In this document: positions 36,836 to 43,995 of the stretch, in pieces
How the letters are laid out: each line of letters opens with the position of its first letter
Position numbering within the stretch: position 1 is the first letter of the stretch
From: Roseateles violae
GTDB taxonomy: Bacteria; Pseudomonadota; Gammaproteobacteria; Burkholderiales; Burkholderiaceae_C
NCBI RefSeq assembly: GCF_030410485.1
Contig: NZ_JAUHHC010000003.1
Coordinates: forward strand, 806,001-870,000
Direction of reading: 5' to 3'
DNA length: 64,000 bases
Program-made: the position numbers and the translations under genes
The notes under the pieces: model-generated
The model's input: the letters and a program-made list of their open reading frames with translations, nothing else
Database searches by the model: none
Told to the model about the DNA's origin: nothing

Positions 36836-37567
36836 ATGGAACTGACCGCACTGACCCTGGCGCGCCTGAACGCCGCCTCCACCGCCACGCTGACCACGGT
36901 GCTGTTCAAGCGCGGCTTTCGCAATGTCTTCATGCAAGGCCTGTCGCCGCTGAACAGCGCCGCCGCACGTTTTGTCGCGCCGGCCTTCACGCTGCGCTAC
37001 ATCCCCGCACGCGAGGATCTGGACGGCCTGAAGGCCTTCGATGATCGACGCCATCCGCAGCGTGTCGCGGTGGAGGAATGCCCCGCCGGCCATGTGCTGG
37101 TGATGGACAGCCGGGGCGATCCACAGGCCGCTTCCAGCGGCAATCTGCTGGTGACGCGATTGATGAAGCGCGGCTGCGCGGCGGTGATTACCGATGGCGG
37201 CTTCCGCGACAGCCCGGAGATCGCCGCCCTCGGCTTTCCCGCCTTCCACCAGCGGCCCTCCGCGCCCACCAATCTGATCCGACACCATGCGGTGGACCTG
37301 CAGCAGCCGATCGCCTGCGGCGGCGTCGCGGTCTATCCCGGCGATGTGCTGGTCGGTGACGCCGAAGGGGTCGTGGTGATTCCACAGCATCTGGCCGACG
37401 AGGTGGCCGAGGAGGCCTACCGTCAGACGATGTACGAAGATTGGGTCAATGAGCGCATCCTTGCCGGCGAGGGGCTGTTCGGGCTCTATCCCCTCACCGA
37501 TGCCACACAACAGCAGGCCTATGCCGCCTGGGCGGGAAGCCAAAGCACCCGCTACCCACACCTGTGA
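36836..37567 (+). CDS. RraA-family protein (aldolase/decarboxylase-like)
   Basis: 243 aa. The block RGCAAVITDGGFRDSPEI matches the D-G-G-x-R-D metal/pyruvate site of HMG/CHA-aldolases and RraA proteins; ACGGVAVYPGDVLVGDAEGVVVIP is the second family block. It is related to LigK at 5,025 but differs over most of its length. It sits between the dehydratase and the uronate dehydrogenase, exactly where a keto-deoxy-aldarate processing enzyme is expected. A role in cleaving or decarboxylating 5-keto-4-deoxyglucarate is inference. Confidence 0.8.
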   Translation: MELTALTLARLNAASTATLTTVLFKRGFRNVFMQGLSPLNSAAARFVAPAFTLRYIPAREDLDGLKAFDDRRHPQRVAVEECPAGHVLVMDSRGDPQAASSGNLLVTRLMKRGCAAVITDGGFRDSPEIAALGFPAFHQRPSAPTNLIRHHAVDLQQPIACGGVAVYPGDVLVGDAEGVVVIPQHLADEVAEEAYRQTMYEDWVNERILAGEGLFGLYPLTDATQQQAYAAWAGSQSTRYPHL

Positions 37568-37572
37568 TCCGC

Positions 37573-38394
37573 ATGAGCAGTCATCGTCCTACGGTTCTTC
37601 TGACGGGCGCTGCCGGCCGCCTGGCCCGCAGCATCCGCAGCAGCTTGCAATCCCACTGCGCCGAGCTGCGCCTGACCGACCGCGTGCCGGTGGAGGCGCC
37701 GGGCTACCCGGCGCATTGCGTCCATCTCGGTGAGCTGGCCGATATCGGCGAGCACCCCCAGCTGCTAGAGGGCGTGGACGCCATCGTGCACCTGGCCGGC
37801 CATCCGCGCGAAGCCGACTGGCCGACGCTGATCGAGGCCAATATGACGGCCACGATCGCGCTGTGGGAGGCCGCGCGGGCGCAGGGCGTGCAGCGCATCG
37901 TCTACGCCAGCTCCAACCATGCCGTGGGCTTCTATCCGCGCAGCCAGCGCATCGATCATGAAGCGCCGACCCGGCCCGACAGCCGCTACGGACTGACCAA
38001 GGTCTTCATGGAAGGGCTGGCGAGTCTCTATGCCGACAAGTACGGCCTGCGTGCCTTCGGCATGCGCATCGGCCATTGCGCGCCCGAGCCTTCCGATGCC
38101 CGCATGCTCGCGCACTGGATCCATCCCGAGGACCTGGCCGACCTGGTGCTGGTGGGCTTGCACAGCGATTACCACTGTGAGCTGGTCTATGGCGCCTCGG
38201 CCAACAGCCGCAGCTGGTGGGACAACCGCCGTGCGCAAGCGCTGGGCTATTCGCCGCGGCACAGCGCCGACCCGTTTGCCGCCCGGCTCGAATCGCTGGG
38301 CGAAAGCGACCCGGTGGCAGAACGCTATCAAGGCGGGGCCTTTGCCGCGCAGGAGTACCAGGGTGATCCTGAACGAGCGGCACGAGGTCGTTGA
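37573..38394 (+). CDS. udh: Uronate dehydrogenase (NAD-dependent, SDR fold)
   Basis: 273 aa. Rossmann motif LLTGAAGRLARSIR, VYASSNHAVGFYPR, then Y139-x3-K in SRYGLTKVF. The motifs MRIGHCAPEP and YGASANSRSWWDN match Agrobacterium-type uronate dehydrogenase, which oxidises D-galacturonate or D-glucuronate to the aldarolactone. ATG 37573 is used; a GTG at 37564 overlaps the previous stop codon and could equally serve. Confidence 0.9.
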   Translation: MSSHRPTVLLTGAAGRLARSIRSSLQSHCAELRLTDRVPVEAPGYPAHCVHLGELADIGEHPQLLEGVDAIVHLAGHPREADWPTLIEANMTATIALWEAARAQGVQRIVYASSNHAVGFYPRSQRIDHEAPTRPDSRYGLTKVFMEGLASLYADKYGLRAFGMRIGHCAPEPSDARMLAHWIHPEDLADLVLVGLHSDYHCELVYGASANSRSWWDNRRAQALGYSPRHSADPFAARLESLGESDPVAERYQGGAFAAQEYQGDPERAARGR

Positions 38395-39316
38395 GCGCCA
38401 GCTGCTCGAGAGCGGCCATGGGCACCCCCTGCAGGTTTACCGGGTGCACAACCAGGTCGGCGAAGGGCCGGTCTGGGACGCGGCGCGCGCCTGCCTGTGG
38501 TGGATCGATGTGCGCGCACCGGAGCTGCTGCGGCTCGATCCGGCCTCCTGCGCGCTGTCGCGCTGGCGGCTGCCCGAAGCCGTGGGTGCCTTGGCGCTGG
38601 CTGCCGACGGCCGGCTTCTGCTTGCCTTGCGAACCCAGGCCTGGCTCTTCGATCCGGCCACGGGCAAGCTGGAGATCCTTGCCGAGGTCGAGCGCGATCG
38701 CCCGCTCAACCGCCTCAACGAGGGCAAGGTCTCGCCAAGCGGTCGCTGGTGGCTGGTCGGATCGATGGATGACAGCGCCGGGAGCAAGCAGGCTTGGGGC
38801 TCGCTATATCGCATCGATGCCGCGGGGCAGGCCCTGCGCCTCCATTCGGGCCTGACGATCGCCAACGGCATCGCCTGGAATGCCGACGGCAGCCGGCTGT
38901 TCTTTTCCGACAGCTGGCGGGGCCAGGTCTGGAGCGCCAGCTGGTACGAGTCCGAGGGTCGAATGGGCCCGCCGACGCTGTTTGCCAGTTCGCCCGAGGA
39001 CAGCGGCCGGCCGGACGGCGCCGTGGTGGATGCCCAGGGGCACTACATTTCGGCGGGCGTCTCTGCCGGCTGCTTGAACCGCTTCGACGCCATGGGCCGC
39101 TGCGTCGAGAAAACAGCCCTGCCCTGCCGCGCGCCCACCATGCCCTGTTTTGGCGGCGCTACCGGCCAGGACCTGTTTGTCACCTCGCTGCTACGCCCGC
39201 AATGGTCACAGGCGCCCGGCGGGCTCGACGGCCAGTTGTTCTGCCTGCCCGGCTTTGGAAATGGAAAGCCGGCGGCGCTGATGAAACTCCAGGCTTCCGA
39301 CATACAGTCCATTTAA
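38363..39316 (+). CDS. SMP-30/gluconolactonase-family lactonase
   Basis: 317 aa six-bladed beta-propeller. GEGPVWDAARACLWWIDV is the first strand with metal-site Glu, NRLNEGKVSPSGRWWLVG and ANGIAWNADGSRLFFSDS carry the Asn and Asp ligands. It would hydrolyse the aldaro-lactone made by uronate dehydrogenase. GTG 38363 is preceded by AGGAG at 38351; it overlaps udh by 32 bp. The stop codon lies inside the second GntR-operator candidate. Confidence 0.87.
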   Translation: MILNERHEVVERQLLESGHGHPLQVYRVHNQVGEGPVWDAARACLWWIDVRAPELLRLDPASCALSRWRLPEAVGALALAADGRLLLALRTQAWLFDPATGKLEILAEVERDRPLNRLNEGKVSPSGRWWLVGSMDDSAGSKQAWGSLYRIDAAGQALRLHSGLTIANGIAWNADGSRLFFSDSWRGQVWSASWYESEGRMGPPTLFASSPEDSGRPDGAVVDAQGHYISAGVSAGCLNRFDAMGRCVEKTALPCRAPTMPCFGGATGQDLFVTSLLRPQWSQAPGGLDGQLFCLPGFGNGKPAALMKLQASDIQSI

Positions 39317-39323
39317 TAAAATG
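39301..39323. promoter_or_regulatory. GntR operator candidate, site 2
   Basis: CATAC-N5-ATTTAATAAAAT then G, matching site 1 at 34,536 with identical spacing and one base change in the core (39311-39322). It overlaps the lactonase stop codon and lies 26 bp before the GntR start, consistent with autoregulation. Confidence 0.6.
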
Positions 39324-39348
39324 CAGGATCGCTGGAGAATCAACACCC

Positions 39349-40017
39349 ATGGCCACACGCCAACCGATCAACGCCCCCACCTATCTGCGCCTTCGAGACC
39401 AGATACGCGACGACATCGTGGCCGGCGTCTGGGCCCTGGGTTCCCATGTCACGCTGGCGGAGCTGGGTGCGCATTACCAGGTCAGCAATGTGCCGGTGCG
39501 CGAGGCGCTGCTGCAGCTGCAGGGCGAAGGCATCATCGAGATGCGCATGAACCGGGGCGCAGTGATTCCGCCGGTGGATGCCAAGTTCATCGACGACACC
39601 TACCATCTGCGCGGCGCCTTGCAATCGATGCTGGCCCGGCTGGCCTGCGTGCGCGCCAGTGATGCGCAGATGAGGACACTTGAAGCGCTGGCCCTGGCCT
39701 ATGAGGATGCGGCGGGATCGGGTGAAGCGGCGGCGGCGGTGGCCGCCAACCGCGAATTCCATCACCACCTCGACAGCATGGCCGACAACGCCCAGGCCCT
39801 GGAAGTGCTTCAGGCGCGCAGCAGCCTGGTGGACGCTTTTCGGCGTGTCCATGGCTACGGTCAGGGGCGCCTGGACAAGGTGATTGCCCAGCACCGCAAG
39901 ATCGTCAAGGCCATTGTCAGGCGCGACGCCGAGGCCGCCAGCCAGGCGGTACTCGCTCATACCGACTCGTCGCGCCAGGATTTGCTGGACCTGCTGAAGC
40001 GCGCCAGGCCGAGTTGA
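39349..40017 (+). CDS. GntR-family regulator (FadR/FCD type)
   Basis: 222 aa. N-terminal winged helix YLRLRDQIRDDIVAGVW and VSNVPVREALLQLQGEGII, then an all-helical FCD ligand domain with the metal-type His pattern (NREFHHHLDSMA). GGAGAA at 39333 serves as RBS. It ends the uronate operon and has its own operator-like site in the short upstream gap. It probably represses the divergent uronate genes and is released by a pathway intermediate. Confidence 0.87.
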   Translation: MATRQPINAPTYLRLRDQIRDDIVAGVWALGSHVTLAELGAHYQVSNVPVREALLQLQGEGIIEMRMNRGAVIPPVDAKFIDDTYHLRGALQSMLARLACVRASDAQMRTLEALALAYEDAAGSGEAAAAVAANREFHHHLDSMADNAQALEVLQARSSLVDAFRRVHGYGQGRLDKVIAQHRKIVKAIVRRDAEAASQAVLAHTDSSRQDLLDLLKRARPS

Positions 40018-40364
40018 CGCGCCGGGTCCCGCATGCGTGTGCCACGACAAGGCCGCCAACAAGAGGTGGTTTCAAGGCTCGCGCTGAGCGGCGTCTCCTC
40101 AAGCTGCGCTTACGGCTTGTGCGCTCCTTCCAGCGCTCCCACGGTGGCATTGCCTCCGATCTAAACTTCGAACTGCCGAACGAAGGCAAGGCGAAAGCGG
40201 GTCGTGACGCGATGAATTTCCCCCAGCGACAAGGCGCAGGCTGGCAGGTCGTCCCGCCTGGTTCCCTGACGACCATGCCTGTGTCGGCGGTCCGCGCGGC
40301 CGCAATGCGAACGTCCGTTCGAGCCGAGCTCGACGCCATCTGCTGAGGCGAGACAAGGAACGCC
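40018..40364. other. 347-bp intergenic region before cioA
   Basis: No supported gene. An inverted repeat GGTCGTC/GACGACC (40247-40253 and 40268-40274) is the only clear structure. No FNR-like box was found, although many bd oxidase promoters have one. The cioA promoter should lie in this region. Confidence 0.5.
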
Positions 40365-41801
40365 ATGTCCATCGACGCATTGCTGCTGGCGCGAATCCAG
40401 TTTGCCTTCACCATCTCCTTCCACATCATCTTCCCGGCCCTGACCATGGGCCTGGCCAGCTATCTGGCCGTGCTGGAAGGGCTGTGGCTGAAGACCAAGC
40501 AACAAGTCTACGAGGACCTGTATCACTTCTGGATCAAGGTCTTCGCCGTCGCCTTCGGCATGGGCGTGGTGTCCGGGCTGGTGATGGCCTATCAGTTCGG
40601 TACGAACTGGAGCGGCTTCTCGAAGTTCGCGGGCGGCGTGACGGGCCCGCTTCTGGCCTATGAGGTGCTGACGGCCTTCTTCCTGGAGGCGGGCTTCCTG
40701 GGGGTGATGCTGTTCGGCCTGCGCCGCGTGGGGCCCGAGCTGCATTTCATGTCGACCGTGTTCGTTGCCATCGGCACGCTCATCTCGGCCACCTGGATAT
40801 TGGCATCCAACAGCTGGATGCAGACGCCACAGGGGCACGAAATCATCGATGGGCGCGTCGTCCCCGTTGACTGGGTCGCCGTCATCTTCAATCCCTCCTT
40901 CCCCTACCGCCTCTTGCACATGGTCGTGGCGGCGTTCCTCTCGACGGCGCTGATGGTCGGCGCCTCGGCAGCATGGCACCTGCTTCGCGGCCGTGAAAGC
41001 AGGCCGGTGAGGACGATGCTGAAGATGGCGATGGGCATGGTGCTCGTCACGGCGCCCGTCCAGGCCCTCATTGGCGACTTCCACGGGCTCAATACGCTCG
41101 AGCATCAGCCGGCCAAGCTCGCGGCCATCGAGGGGCACTGGGAGAACAAGCCAGCCGAGGCGGTGCCGCTCATCCTGTTCGGCTGGCCCGACATGCAGGC
41201 GGAGACGACCCGCTTCGCGGTGGAGCTGCCCAGGCTCGGCAGCATTCTGCTGACGCACAGCTGGGACGGCCAGTTCAAGGGACTGAAGGACTTTCCTGCG
41301 CAGGACCGGCCCAACTCGACCATCGTCTTCTGGAGCTTTCGCCTCATGGTCGGCCTGGGCATGCTGATGATCCTGCTGGGCCTGTCTGCACTGCTCGCGC
41401 AGCTGCGCGGGCGCTTGCACACCTCGAAGCCCTTGCTGCGGTTTGCGCTGGCCATGGGGCCGGCCGGTCTGGTCGCCATCCTGGCTGGATGGGTGACCAC
41501 GGAAGTCGGCCGACAACCCTGGGTGGTCTACGGCGTAATGCGCACCGGGGACGCCGTATCGGCGCACAGCGTGGAGCAGCTCGCCTTCAGCCTGGCCATC
41601 TTCGTGGTCGTGTACGTCTTCGTCTTTGGCGCCGGCACGGTTTACCTGCTGAGGATCATCGGCAAGGGCCCGCAGGGCGGCGAGCGTGCTCACCCGCCCG
41701 AAGGCGGCCCCGGCGAGATGCGCAACCCGATGCGGCCACTGTCCGGCGCCTACGAGCAACTCGGCGGCGACCTGGCCCTGGATCGACGAGGAGAGCAATG
41801 A
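40365..41801 (+). CDS. cioA: Cytochrome bd-type quinol oxidase subunit I, CIO type
   Basis: 478 aa, about nine membrane helices. ARIQFAFTISFHIIFPALTMG contains haem ligand H20 (read as IQFAFTISFH); GWVTTEVGRQPWVVYGVMRT is the conserved helix with the quinol-oxidase motif. The Q-loop (LEHQPAKLAAIEG...) is short, which marks the cyanide-insensitive CIO type. Reduces oxygen to water with quinol in the inner membrane; suited to low oxygen. Coupled to cioB by an ATGA overlap. Confidence 0.93.
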   Translation: MSIDALLLARIQFAFTISFHIIFPALTMGLASYLAVLEGLWLKTKQQVYEDLYHFWIKVFAVAFGMGVVSGLVMAYQFGTNWSGFSKFAGGVTGPLLAYEVLTAFFLEAGFLGVMLFGLRRVGPELHFMSTVFVAIGTLISATWILASNSWMQTPQGHEIIDGRVVPVDWVAVIFNPSFPYRLLHMVVAAFLSTALMVGASAAWHLLRGRESRPVRTMLKMAMGMVLVTAPVQALIGDFHGLNTLEHQPAKLAAIEGHWENKPAEAVPLILFGWPDMQAETTRFAVELPRLGSILLTHSWDGQFKGLKDFPAQDRPNSTIVFWSFRLMVGLGMLMILLGLSALLAQLRGRLHTSKPLLRFALAMGPAGLVAILAGWVTTEVGRQPWVVYGVMRTGDAVSAHSVEQLAFSLAIFVVVYVFVFGAGTVYLLRIIGKGPQGGERAHPPEGGPGEMRNPMRPLSGAYEQLGGDLALDRRGEQ

Positions 41802-42811
41802 TGGGTATCGACCTGCCGCTCGTCTGGGCCATCATCATCCTGTTCGGCGTGATGATGTACGTCATCATGGACGGCTTTGACCTCGGCATCGGGCTGTTGT
41901 TCTTCGCCGTTGACCCCAAGGAAGACCGCGATGTGATGATGAACACCGTCGCACCGGTCTGGGACGGCAACGAGACCTGGCTGGTGCTCGGCGGCGCCGG
42001 TCTGCTGGTGGCGTTCCCGGTTGCCTATGCGGTCATCCTCAGCGCCTTGTATCTGCCACTTGTGCTGATGCTGGTGGGGCTGATCTTCCGCGGCGTGGCC
42101 TTCGAGTTCCGCTTCAAGGTGCCTGGCGGAAAGCGCCGTGTGTGGGACAAGTCATTCGCCGGCGGGTCGCTGTTGGCCACCTTTTTCCAGGGCGTCACGC
42201 TCGGTGCCTTCATCGATGGTGTCAAGGTTCGTGACGGCAACTTCGCCGGCGGCGCCTTCGACTGGTTGAGCCCATTCCCGATGTTCGTGGGCCTGGGTCT
42301 CGTCGTCGCCTATGCCCTCTTGGGAAGCACATGGCTGGTCATGAAAACGGAAGGGGCGCTGCAGGCGCGCATGCGACGCGCGTCGTACCGCTTGTCCTGG
42401 TTGCTGCTCGCCGTGATCGCCGTCATCAGCATCTGGACGCCGCTGGCGCATCAGGCCATTCTTGATCGCTGGTTCGCCTGGCCGCGCATCGTCTGGTTTG
42501 CGCCGGTCCCGGCGCTAGTTTTGGCGGCGACCTGGGGCCTCCAGTCCTCGCTACGGCGGGAATCGACCCACGCCCTGCCCTTCATGCTGACCCTGGCGCT
42601 GATCTTTCTCGGCTACAGCGGCCTCGGTATCAGCCTCTGGCCGAACGTTTTGCCGCCCTCCGTGTCGATTTGGGAAGCCGCTGGACCACCGCAGAGCCTC
42701 GGATTTGCGCTCGTCGGCGCGCTGCTCATCATTCCGATGATCCTGATGTACACGGCCTGGAGCTATTGGGTGTTCCGGGGCAAGGTGCGCCACGGCGAGG
42801 GATACCACTGA
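41798..42811 (+). CDS. cioB: Cytochrome bd-type quinol oxidase subunit II
   Basis: 337 aa, about eight to nine helices. MYVIMDGFDLGIGLLFF and WDGNETWLVLGGAGLLVAFP are invariant CydB/CioB blocks, and FRGVAFEFRFK follows. Start at 41798 overlaps the cioA stop; the 42-aa DUF2474 gene follows with a TGATG overlap. Confidence 0.93.
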   Translation: MMGIDLPLVWAIIILFGVMMYVIMDGFDLGIGLLFFAVDPKEDRDVMMNTVAPVWDGNETWLVLGGAGLLVAFPVAYAVILSALYLPLVLMLVGLIFRGVAFEFRFKVPGGKRRVWDKSFAGGSLLATFFQGVTLGAFIDGVKVRDGNFAGGAFDWLSPFPMFVGLGLVVAYALLGSTWLVMKTEGALQARMRRASYRLSWLLLAVIAVISIWTPLAHQAILDRWFAWPRIVWFAPVPALVLAATWGLQSSLRRESTHALPFMLTLALIFLGYSGLGISLWPNVLPPSVSIWEAAGPPQSLGFALVGALLIIPMILMYTAWSYWVFRGKVRHGEGYH

Positions 42812-42939
42812 TGTCAGCGCATCGCCTGTGGTTGCGGCGCGTTGCCTGGCTGATGGCCATCTGGCTCCTCAGCGTGACAGCCTTGGGGCTGGCGGCATTG
42901 GGAATGAGGCTCTTGATGCGGCAGATGGGATTGAGCTAG
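42811..42939 (+). CDS. DUF2474 single-helix protein (bd oxidase accessory)
   Basis: 42 aa. WLRRVAWLMAIWLLSVTALG and RLLMRQMGLS form one transmembrane helix with basic N-terminus, the DUF2474 pattern seen next to CIO-type oxidase genes, analogous in position to CydX. The ATG at 42811 overlaps the cioB stop codon. Confidence 0.82.
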   Translation: MSAHRLWLRRVAWLMAIWLLSVTALGLAALGMRLLMRQMGLS

Positions 42940-43283
42940 GCCGCTGACTTGCGAACAGCGCGAGGAGCTCAAGTCCAGATCGCTCAGGCGATTCAGCCGA
43001 GGTCGGGCGGCACAACGGGCACTTGGCACCAGGCTAGCATCCAATCGGCGAATCCCCCTGCGGCCATCGAAGTGCGCCTGCTTCTCGCGCGCAAGCAGCG
43101 ACAGCGGCCGCTGATCTCATCCGCTGTAGCGCCGCAGATCCAGGTCTTCGAAACCAACGCCACTCCAAAGCAACCCTGGATGTTTCCGTGAGCCTTGCCG
43201 CTTGGTGCCGCGGACCCTATGAAACCGATTCGGTGTCGACACGGACTTCGTCACACGCTTTGTCGCAGGCGCCCAGAAACGAC

Positions 43284-43306
43284 GAAGCCCGCTCCAGGCG
43301 GGCTTC
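43284..43306 (-). terminator. Hairpin terminator downstream of the tRNA remnant
   Basis: Stem GAAGCCCGC/GCGGGCTTC with a 5-nt loop, followed on the minus strand by GTCGTTTC. It stands in the same relation to the tRNA remnant as the terminator at 24,041 does to the intact tRNA-fMet gene. Confidence 0.6.
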
Positions 43307-43333
43307 GCAAGTGCTTGTCAACACTCAGTATTT

Positions 43334-43361
43334 TGGTTGCGGGGGCACTTTGGGTTATGAG
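43334..43361 (-). pseudogene. Degenerate tRNA-fMet copy
   Basis: TGGTTGCGGGGGCA and CTTTGGGTTATGAG are exact copies of parts of the intact tRNA-fMet at 24,074-24,150, joined after loss of the 17 nt between them (T loop and variable region). The 5' half beyond the anticodon loop is lost. It cannot fold as a tRNA. It marks a duplicated or disrupted tRNA site at the edge of the island. Confidence 0.75.
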
Positions 43362-43436
43362 ACCACTGTCCCGTTTGACTAACTCACCCGGCAGCCGATG
43401 GCGCGGCCCTCTATGAAAGAAGGCTCTGAGTCGACT

Positions 43437-43463
43437 TTACCAATGAAAATACGTCATTGGCAA
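43437..43463. promoter_or_regulatory. Inverted-repeat site, possible recombinase core site
   Basis: Arms TTACCAATGA and TCATTGGCAA (9 of 10 bp inverted match) around a 7-bp spacer AAATACG. Arm length and spacer resemble the core sites of tyrosine recombinases. It lies 76 bp from the tRNA remnant and 530 bp before the large recombinase-like gene. No second copy was seen in the window. Confidence 0.45.
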
Positions 43464-43995
43464 GGGTGGCGGGAGTGTCACGCTCCACATCGACCGAACT
43501 CGACCTCAGCCGATTGGCTGTGACAGCGTGGCCCATTACGCACGATGTCGAACCTGACCATTAGGCAGCCCTGGCATCCGTCCGACACCCAATGAAGCCA
43601 AACATCTTCCTTGCTCACCAAAGTCGGCCCACGGCCGTCCGGGCTGGCGTTTCGGCAAGCTAGAAGTCGTCGAGTTGACAGCCAGCGCAGCCGTCTTGGA
43701 TACTGAACTCACGCCAAGGTTTTTCGTGCGACGCTAGTTCTTTTTTTCGCGTGAGTCCTTTGGCCGCCCGTCCCGCTCGGAGTTCCCGAGCATTCAAAGG
43801 AGAGGCGCCGCTGAGAGTGATGGGCAACATCATCAGCGGCAAAGGCAAATGCGCCGAGTCCATCTTGGCGCCTACATCTGCGGATTGAACTGGCCAAAGT
43901 GCTCGTCGATCCGCGCGATCTCGAGCACTGCCGCCTAGCAGAGCCACTCGACCGTCAGCGGCGATCCTGCACGCCCGGTCGGCCGTGCGCATCAG

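Larger units (their letters stand above)
42940..43995. other. 1-kb non-coding stretch at the left edge of the island
   Basis: No supported gene. It holds a hairpin terminator (43284-43306), a degenerate tRNA-fMet copy (43334-43361) and an inverted-repeat site (43437-43463), all listed separately. From about 43,360 rightward the base composition looks less GC-rich than the host genes, and the promoter of the large recombinase-like gene should lie just before 43,996. Confidence 0.6.
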
